Source: an uncultured Planctomycetaceae bacterium
GTDB taxonomy: Bacteria > Planctomycetota > Planctomycetia > Pirellulales > Pirellulaceae
Direction: 5' to 3'
Length of the DNA stretch: 6,589 bases
Assembly (NCBI GenBank): GCA_903927685.1
Contig: CAIYOB010001639.1
Location: forward strand, 1 to 6,589
Shown here: in pieces, positions 1 to 3,893 of the stretch
How the letters are laid out: each line of letters opens with the position of its first letter
Position numbering within the stretch: position 1 is the first letter of the stretch
Position numbers and translations under genes: made by a program
The notes under the pieces: generated by a model
Seen by the model: the letters and a program-made list of their open reading frames with translations, nothing else
The model's database searches: none
What the model was told of the DNA's origin: nothing

Positions 1-1
1 C

Positions 2-166
2 AAGGGGAATCACTTGATTCAGAAGATCAACGGGTTCACCACGATGGAACTCGTCGACAACCAGGCCGACAAGAGCCGCGCGGAGGGCATCTTGGCGCTG
101 CAGTTGCACGCCGGCCCGCCGATGCTGGTGCAGTTCAAGGATATTCAGTTGAAGCAACTGAAGTAG
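2..166 (+). CDS. DUF1080 (3-keto-disaccharide hydrolase) domain protein, C-terminal end
   Basis: Only the last 54 codons are visible; the gene begins before the window. The reading frame starting at base 2 ends at TAG 164-166. Its tail has the pattern I know from the end of DUF1080 domains: an 'NGF' turn, then 'EGILALQLHAGPPMLVQF', then a short 'KDIQLKQLK' strand that closes the jelly-roll fold. Members of this family (PF06439) are concanavalin-like beta-sandwich proteins. They are usually exported and very numerous in planctomycetes, where they are linked to sugar or polysaccharide breakdown; some act on 3-keto-glycosides. Signal peptide, other domains and full length cannot be seen. A hairpin begins 18 bases after the stop, so the gene probably ends its own transcript and is not part of the purA operon. 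The family call is firm, the substrate is unknown. Confidence 0.85.
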   Translation, partial: KGNHLIQKINGFTTMELVDNQADKSRAEGILALQLHAGPPMLVQFKDIQLKQLK

Positions 167-184
167 GACCCGCAATCGGAGCGA

Positions 185-221
185 GGCGAGACCGGCAGGC
201 TTGACCACATCCGGTCTCGCC
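185..221 (+). terminator. Hairpin downstream of the DUF1080 gene, possible terminator
   Basis: GGCGAGACCGG (185-195) and CCGGTCTCGCC (211-221) form a perfect 11-bp stem with a 15-base loop. After a one-base mismatch, two more pairs are possible (182-183 with 223-224). It lies 18 bases after the DUF1080 stop, a normal place for transcription termination. No T-run follows the stem (the next bases are GCGTAGATT), so it is not a textbook intrinsic terminator. It could instead be a 3' stability hairpin. Confidence 0.45.
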
Positions 222-272
222 GCGTAGATTCAGCGGTGGAAGTGAGCTAAAATCTAGGCGGACTTTCGCAAA

Positions 273-340
273 GGGGGAGACAGGACCCCGGGATGCGCAG
301 GGCACGACGAGCCGGTCGGGCAAGAGGGTCCTGTCCCCTC
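273..340. repeat. REP/MITE-like imperfect palindrome in the purA leader
   Basis: The left arm GGGGGAGACAGGACCC (273-288) pairs with the right arm GGGTCCTGTCCCCTC (326-340): ten perfect pairs, then a bulged A at 278, then five more pairs including one G-T wobble. The loop is 37 bases (289-325). The right arm can also fold alone, AAGAGGG (322-328) with CCCTCTT (336-342) around a 7-base loop. Arms containing GGGGACAGG are typical of short palindromes scattered through planctomycete and some other bacterial genomes, so I read this as one copy of a dispersed non-coding element. The copy number cannot be tested from one window. The element ends 34 bases before the purA start. If transcription begins upstream of it, it would be a strong structure in the purA 5' leader. 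Confidence 0.55.
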
Positions 341-362
341 TTGGCCAGCATGGCACAGTCAC

Positions 363-369
363 GGGAGAG
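363..369 (+). promoter_or_regulatory. Ribosome binding site of purA (decides the TTG start)
   Basis: GGGAGAG lies five bases before TTG 375, a good match to the Shine-Dalgarno consensus. No ATG, GTG or TTG occurs in the purA frame in the leader back to about base 291, and the ATG at 350 is out of frame. The site therefore supports a TTG start for purA. Confidence 0.7.
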
Positions 370-374
370 CCAAG

Positions 375-1652
375 TTGTCTGGAACTTGTGTGATCGGTTT
401 GCAGTGGGGCGACGAAGCCAAGGGCAAGATCGTCGACCTGTTGACGCGGGATTTCGATATCGTGGTGCGTTATCAAGGCGGCGCCAACGCCGGCCACACG
501 GTGGTGGTCGAGGGGCAGGTGTACAAGCTGCACCATATTCCCAGCGGGGTGCTCAGCCCTGGCGTGGTCAACGTGATCGGCCCGGGCGTCGTGCTCAATC
601 CGCCGATCGCCCTGCAGGAAATCGACTCGCTGATGGCGCGGGGCGTGCGGTTGGCCGACAATTTGCGGATCAGCGACCGCCTGCATCTGGTTTTCCCGTG
701 GCACATCGCCGAGGACAAGGCGATGAACGCCAGCCCGGTGGGCGGCGAGAGCATCGGCACGACCAACCGGGGCATCGGGCCCTGCTATCGCGACAAGTAC
801 GGCCGGTCCTTCGCCGTGCGTCTGGGCGATCTGTACCGGTCCGATTTTCCTGAGAAAGTCGCCCAGATCGTGGCGCACAAGCAGCGATTGCTGGACCAGC
901 TCAGCTCGCCCGACACACTGGACGCTCAGCAGATCGTTGCCGAGTACTGCGGCCATGCCGAGCGGCTGAAACCGTTTGTGGCAGACACGACCAATTACCT
1001 GTTGGACGCGGTCGAAGCGGGAAAACGGCTGCTGTTCGAGGGCGCACAAGGTTCGATGCTGGACATCGATCACGGCACGTTCCCGTTTGTGACCAGCAGC
1101 AACAGCTCGGGCGTCGGCGTCTGCGCCGGGTCCGGCATTCCACCGCGCTGGATCAAGAAAGTGATCGGCGTGGTCAAAGGCTACACGACGCGAGTCGGCG
1201 GGGGGCCGTTTCCCACGGAACTGACGGACGAAATCGGCCAGCGGATTCGCGACTTGGGCCACGAATACGGCACGACCACCGGCCGCCCGCGGCGCTGCGG
1301 CTGGTTCGACGCCGTGGCGGTCCGCTACGCGGCCCGGCTGGGCGGCGTGGACGCGCTGGCCGTCATGATGATGGACGTGCTGAGCCAGTTGGACGAAGTG
1401 AAAATCTGCGTCGCCTACGACTTGGACGGCGAACGCCTGGAACGATTTCCGAGCCACACGGACGACCTGCGGCGGGTCAAGCCGATCTTCGAGGTGTTCC
1501 CGGGTTGGCAGCAGGATGTGCGCTCCGCGAAGCGGATTGGCGAGTTGCCGGCCGGCGCGCGCCGGTACTTGGACCGTGTCTCCGAATTGATCGGCCGCCC
1601 CGTCGAGATCGCCTCCGTCGGACCCGGCCGGGAGCAAACCTTGTTCGCGTGA
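375..1652 (+). CDS. purA: Adenylosuccinate synthetase
   Basis: A 425-residue cytoplasmic enzyme of normal family length that joins IMP and aspartate using GTP to make adenylosuccinate, the committed step to AMP. Signature motifs are in the expected order and numbering matches the E. coli enzyme: QWGDEAKGK (residues 10-18) with catalytic Asp13, NAGHT with catalytic His41, [19 protein letters not shown] in the middle, [15 protein letters not shown], the IMP/GTP-loop motif [10 protein letters not shown] (303-312), and SVGPGREQT near the C-terminus. The start is TTG at 375, supported by GGGAGAG five bases upstream and by an N-terminus ([11 protein letters not shown]) that begins where the family does. 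One oddity: the third glycine of the GDEGKGK phosphate loop is alanine (Ala15), which I believe is usual in planctomycete PurA. It is the first gene of a likely purA-uppS-cdsA operon, with uppS 13 bases downstream. A palindromic element sits in its leader. Confidence 0.98.
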   Translation: MSGTCVIGLQWGDEAKGKIVDLLTRDFDIVVRYQGGANAGHTVVVEGQVYKLHHIPSGVLSPGVVNVIGPGVVLNPPIALQEIDSLMARGVRLADNLRISDRLHLVFPWHIAEDKAMNASPVGGESIGTTNRGIGPCYRDKYGRSFAVRLGDLYRSDFPEKVAQIVAHKQRLLDQLSSPDTLDAQQIVAEYCGHAERLKPFVADTTNYLLDAVEAGKRLLFEGAQGSMLDIDHGTFPFVTSSNSSGVGVCAGSGIPPRWIKKVIGVVKGYTTRVGGGPFPTELTDEIGQRIRDLGHEYGTTTGRPRRCGWFDAVAVRYAARLGGVDALAVMMMDVLSQLDEVKICVAYDLDGERLERFPSHTDDLRRVKPIFEVFPGWQQDVRSAKRIGELPAGARRYLDRVSELIGRPVEIASVGPGREQTLFA

Positions 1653-1665
1653 TCAGTTCTGTACC

Positions 1666-2430
1666 ATGACCCCTGTGCCGGAAACGAGGTTGGCGACGCG
1701 CGACGAGCTGGGCATACCGCCGGAACGTCTGCCGCGCCATATCGCCGTGATCATGGACGGCAACGGGCGCTGGGCGCAGAGCCGGAATCTGCCGCGTATC
1801 GAAGGTCACCGTCGCGGCGTCGCCAGCGTCCGCGCCACGGTCGAAGCCTGCGCCAAATTGGACCTCGGCCAGCTGACCCTGTACTGCTTGTCCAGTGAGA
1901 ACTGGAAACGGCCGCGGCACGAGCTGGATTTCCTGATGCACCTGCTGGAACAGTACATGATCGAGGAGCGGCGGACGATCATGGAGAACCAGTTGGTGGT
2001 CGAGATCATCGGCCGCCGCGAGGGCATTCCACCGGCGGTCCAGGCGGAGATGGACAAGACGATTTCGCTGAGCGCCGGCAATACGGGCACCCGCCTGTGC
2101 CTGGCCATCAACTATGGCAGCCGTAGCGAGCTGGTGGATGCCGTCCGGCGGATTTCCGGCCGGGTCCGGGACGGCGAACTGGCCGTCGACCAGATCACCG
2201 AGGAAACGCTCGCCCAGCATCTGTACACGGCCGGCATGGCGGACCCGGACCTGCTGATCCGGACGGCGGGCGAGATGCGCGTCAGCAACTTCCTGCTGTG
2301 GCAGATCAGTTATGCGGAACTGTGGGTCACCGAGCGCTGCTGGCCTGATTTCGGGCCCGCGGACTTGTACCAGGCGATTCGCGATTTTGCCGGGCGCCAG
2401 CGGCGGTTTGGCGGCTTGCCCGGCTGCTGA
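1666..2430 (+). CDS. uppS: Isoprenyl transferase, cis-prenyl type (undecaprenyl diphosphate synthase)
   Basis: A 254-residue soluble cis-prenyltransferase. It adds isopentenyl diphosphate units to farnesyl diphosphate, making the C55-type lipid carrier for peptidoglycan and other surface glycans. Visible motifs: HIAVIMDGNGRWA with the catalytic Asp at residue 31 (Asp26 in E. coli), GHRRG (47-51), LYCLSSENWKRP (72-83), NYGSRSELVDA, and DLLIRTAGEMRVSNFLLWQ (195-213), whose Arg199, Arg205 and Ser207 match the isopentenyl-diphosphate-binding Arg194, Arg200 and Ser202 of E. coli. It ends with YAELWVTERCWPDF. About 24 residues precede the conserved core. The ATG at 1666 is the likely start, but the 13 bases separating it from purA contain no purine-rich ribosome site, so initiation may depend on coupling to purA translation. 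cdsA follows after 21 bases, the classic uppS-cdsA pairing. Chain length of the product cannot be read from sequence. Confidence 0.97.
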   Translation: MTPVPETRLATRDELGIPPERLPRHIAVIMDGNGRWAQSRNLPRIEGHRRGVASVRATVEACAKLDLGQLTLYCLSSENWKRPRHELDFLMHLLEQYMIEERRTIMENQLVVEIIGRREGIPPAVQAEMDKTISLSAGNTGTRLCLAINYGSRSELVDAVRRISGRVRDGELAVDQITEETLAQHLYTAGMADPDLLIRTAGEMRVSNFLLWQISYAELWVTERCWPDFGPADLYQAIRDFAGRQRRFGGLPGC

Positions 2431-2451
2431 CACCCCGAGGGAGAGCCGTCC

Positions 2452-3357
2452 ATGTTGCGTTGGCGATTGCTCGTATCGGCATTATTGATCGCGCCGCTGG
2501 TGACCCTGCTGGTCCTGGACTACCGCTCCAACTTTGGCGCGCCGGGGATCTGGTTGGCGCCGCTGCCCGTGCTGTTCACCTTGCTGGGCGTAGCCGAGGT
2601 CCTGGACCTGCTGGCCGGCAAGGGTCTGCGGCCGGTCGCGTGGAGCGTCTATGCGGGTGCCTTGTTGGTCAGCGGCGCGTCCCTGGTACCTCTGCTTTCG
2701 CCGCTGCTGGGCGCCGAGCCGCCGGCACCGTGGTCCTTGCTGGGGTGGCCGCTGGCCGCGTTTGTGGTCGCCATCGCGTTGGCATTCCTGGCCGAGATGG
2801 CTCGCTATCAGGCGCCGGGCGGAGTCATCGTCAACGTCGCCCTGGCCGTGTTCGCGGTCGCCTATGTGGCCGTGTTGATGACGTTCTTGAATGCCCTGCG
2901 GTTGTACCAGGACAACGCCTGGGGCATGGCGGCCCTGGCCTCGCTGATCTTCGTCACCAAGATGTCGGACACGGGGGCCTACGCCTGCGGCCGGCTGTTC
3001 GGCCGCCACAAAATGGCACCGATCCTGAGTCCCAAGAAGACGATCGAGGGCGGCATCGGCGGCGTGGTAACGGCGTGCTTCTGCTCGTGGCTGTTCTTCG
3101 AAAACCTGCTGCCCATCCTGGTGAGCCCCCACGCCGCACGGCCGCCGCTGTGGGCTTGCCTGGTGTACGGCGTCGTCGTGGCCGTCGCCGGCGTGATCGG
3201 GGATCTGTCCGAGTCGTTGCTGAAGCGGGATATGGAACGAAAAGACTCCAGTCGCTGGATGCCCGGTCTGGGCGGCATTTTGGACGTCCTCGACTCGCTG
3301 CTGCTGGCCGCCCCCGCCGGCTACTTCTGCTGGCTCAGCGGCATGCTGGGACCGTAG
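2452..3357 (+). CDS. cdsA: Phosphatidate cytidylyltransferase (CDP-diacylglycerol synthase)
   Basis: A 301-residue polytopic inner-membrane enzyme that makes CDP-diacylglycerol from CTP and phosphatidate, the branch point to all phospholipids. I count roughly eight hydrophobic segments: about residues 5-23, 32-54, 62-84, 95-116, 125-147, 155-171, 200-220 and 232-250, with one more near the end. The conserved cytoplasmic block is present: SDTGAYACGRLFGRHK from Ser172, LSPKKTIEGGIGG around 192-204, and GDLSESLLKRDMERKD from Gly250, followed by SSRWMPGLGGILDVLDSLL. The last part departs from the usual family signature PGHGGxxDRxD: His is Leu and Arg is Val. The reading frame is otherwise clean and the metal/nucleotide-binding acidic residues remain. 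GAGGGAG (2437-2443), eight bases before the ATG, is a good ribosome site. It is the last gene of the apparent operon. The dxr and rseP genes that often follow cdsA in bacteria are absent here. Confidence 0.96.
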   Translation: MLRWRLLVSALLIAPLVTLLVLDYRSNFGAPGIWLAPLPVLFTLLGVAEVLDLLAGKGLRPVAWSVYAGALLVSGASLVPLLSPLLGAEPPAPWSLLGWPLAAFVVAIALAFLAEMARYQAPGGVIVNVALAVFAVAYVAVLMTFLNALRLYQDNAWGMAALASLIFVTKMSDTGAYACGRLFGRHKMAPILSPKKTIEGGIGGVVTACFCSWLFFENLLPILVSPHAARPPLWACLVYGVVVAVAGVIGDLSESLLKRDMERKDSSRWMPGLGGILDVLDSLLLAAPAGYFCWLSGMLGP

Positions 3358-3488
3358 CCTGAGCATCGTCATCCGTTGCGGCTTGTTCCAGCGCGTCGGC
3401 AAGCCCCAGCCAATGCTTGCGCCGGAGCCGCGATCCGGTCTTGGAAAGTGGTTGGCGTCATCGGCGCGGCCCGGTGACGATTGTCGTT

Positions 3489-3724
3489 ACTCAATCCCGT
3501 AATACGTTCCAGCCCAGCGTCCGTGACTTGGCTGTCGAGAAGGTCCAATTCCGTCAGTTGGGCCAACCCTCCGACGCCTCTCGCTGCTTCCTGGCTTTCT
3601 GCATTGTCAGCGCAAGCCACGTCGCTCCGATGCCAGCCAGAATAGTCAACACCGCCAGCGTCCGCAGGCTGAACTGCTGCCCGCGACGGCGGGGAGTCGA
3701 AATGATCGGCGGGGTGCTGGTCAC
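3489..3724 (-). pseudogene. Broken 'SLRTL' leucine-rich-repeat protein gene
   Basis: Reading leftward from GTG 3724, a 56-codon frame (stop 3556-3554) encodes a short polar start, the motif QQFSLRTLAVLTILAGIG forming one membrane segment, then WLALTMQKARKQREA. This is the N-terminal anchor typical of a large planctomycete family whose outer part carries leucine-rich repeats. Right after QREA the frame runs to a stop, but the neighbouring minus-strand frame (about 3578-3489) reads GGLAQLTELDLLDSQVTDAG followed by LERITGLS, a clear repeat of the 'L-x-L-x-x-T-x-V-T-D-A-G-L' type. In intact relatives a linker and several repeats sit between these parts and beyond, so the gene has probably lost an internal stretch, changed frame, and lost its end. 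No strong ribosome site precedes the GTG. A short standalone membrane peptide is a less likely alternative. The remnant call is moderately sure; no function is expected. Confidence 0.6.
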
Positions 3725-3760
3725 GTCGCGGATCTTCTAGTCCAGCATTTATTCTATCGC

Positions 3761-3796
3761 CGCGCCGCCGGTGCCGGGAACACTGCGGGCGGCGCG
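3761..3796 (-). terminator. GC-rich hairpin downstream of the glycoside hydrolase gene, possible terminator
   Basis: CGCGCCGCC (3761-3769) and GGCGGCGCG (3788-3796) form a perfect 9-bp stem with an 18-base loop, about 100 bases beyond the hydrolase stop. Reading in the minus direction the stem is followed by the AT-rich bases GCGATAGAATAAAT rather than a T-run, so intrinsic termination is uncertain. GC-rich sequence gives such stems by chance fairly often. Confidence 0.25.
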
Positions 3797-3893
3797 CATG
3801 TTGGAGACATACTGAAGTACTGGCGGCGCAAAACCTGGCGTACGCGTCGAGTTGCGATGTCAACCCCGACGTTGGATCCCCCGAGCCTTGGGC

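Larger units (their letters stand above)
3358..3893. other. 536-base region without an intact gene between cdsA and the glycoside hydrolase gene
   Basis: Two gene ends converge here: cdsA stops at 3357 on plus and the hydrolase stops at 3894 on minus. The middle holds the broken leucine-rich-repeat gene (3489-3724). Bases 3358-3488 show nothing I recognise in any frame, and no good terminator for cdsA. Bases 3725-3893 hold a GC-rich hairpin and a 36-codon open minus-strand stretch (3749-3859, between two stops) ending in PVLQYVSNMRAARSVPGTGG plus AAIE. That stretch has a natural protein look but I cannot assign it. The region reads as gene debris. Confidence 0.5.

Noticed and set aside
248..253. 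TAAAAT as a -10 promoter box for purA
   Set aside because: It is a five-of-six match, but no acceptable -35 box lies 16-18 bases upstream (TAGATT at the best spacing). In isolation a hexamer is weak evidence.
293..853. Plus-strand frame starting inside the palindrome and overlapping the purA start
   Set aside because: It has an Arg/Gly-rich sequence without motifs, overlaps purA in another frame, and has no ribosome site.
135..1637. 500-codon open frame on the minus strand opposite purA
   Set aside because: It lies antisense to an unmistakable purA. Its composition (rich in Ala, Arg, His, Asp, Val, Gln) is the usual shadow of a GC-rich coding frame, and it has no recognisable motif.
2460..3362. 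Long second plus-strand frame and a minus-strand frame overlapping cdsA
   Set aside because: Both lack membrane segments and motifs and mirror the GC-rich third positions of cdsA.
3333..3364. GCTCAG / CTGAGC pairing across the cdsA stop as a terminator
   Set aside because: There are only six pairs around a 20-base loop, with no T-run after it; this is within chance expectation.
3858..3863. TTGACA on the minus strand as a -35 box for the broken leucine-rich-repeat gene
   Set aside because: The sequence at the proper distance (CGCCAG) does not resemble a -10 box, and the gene is a remnant.
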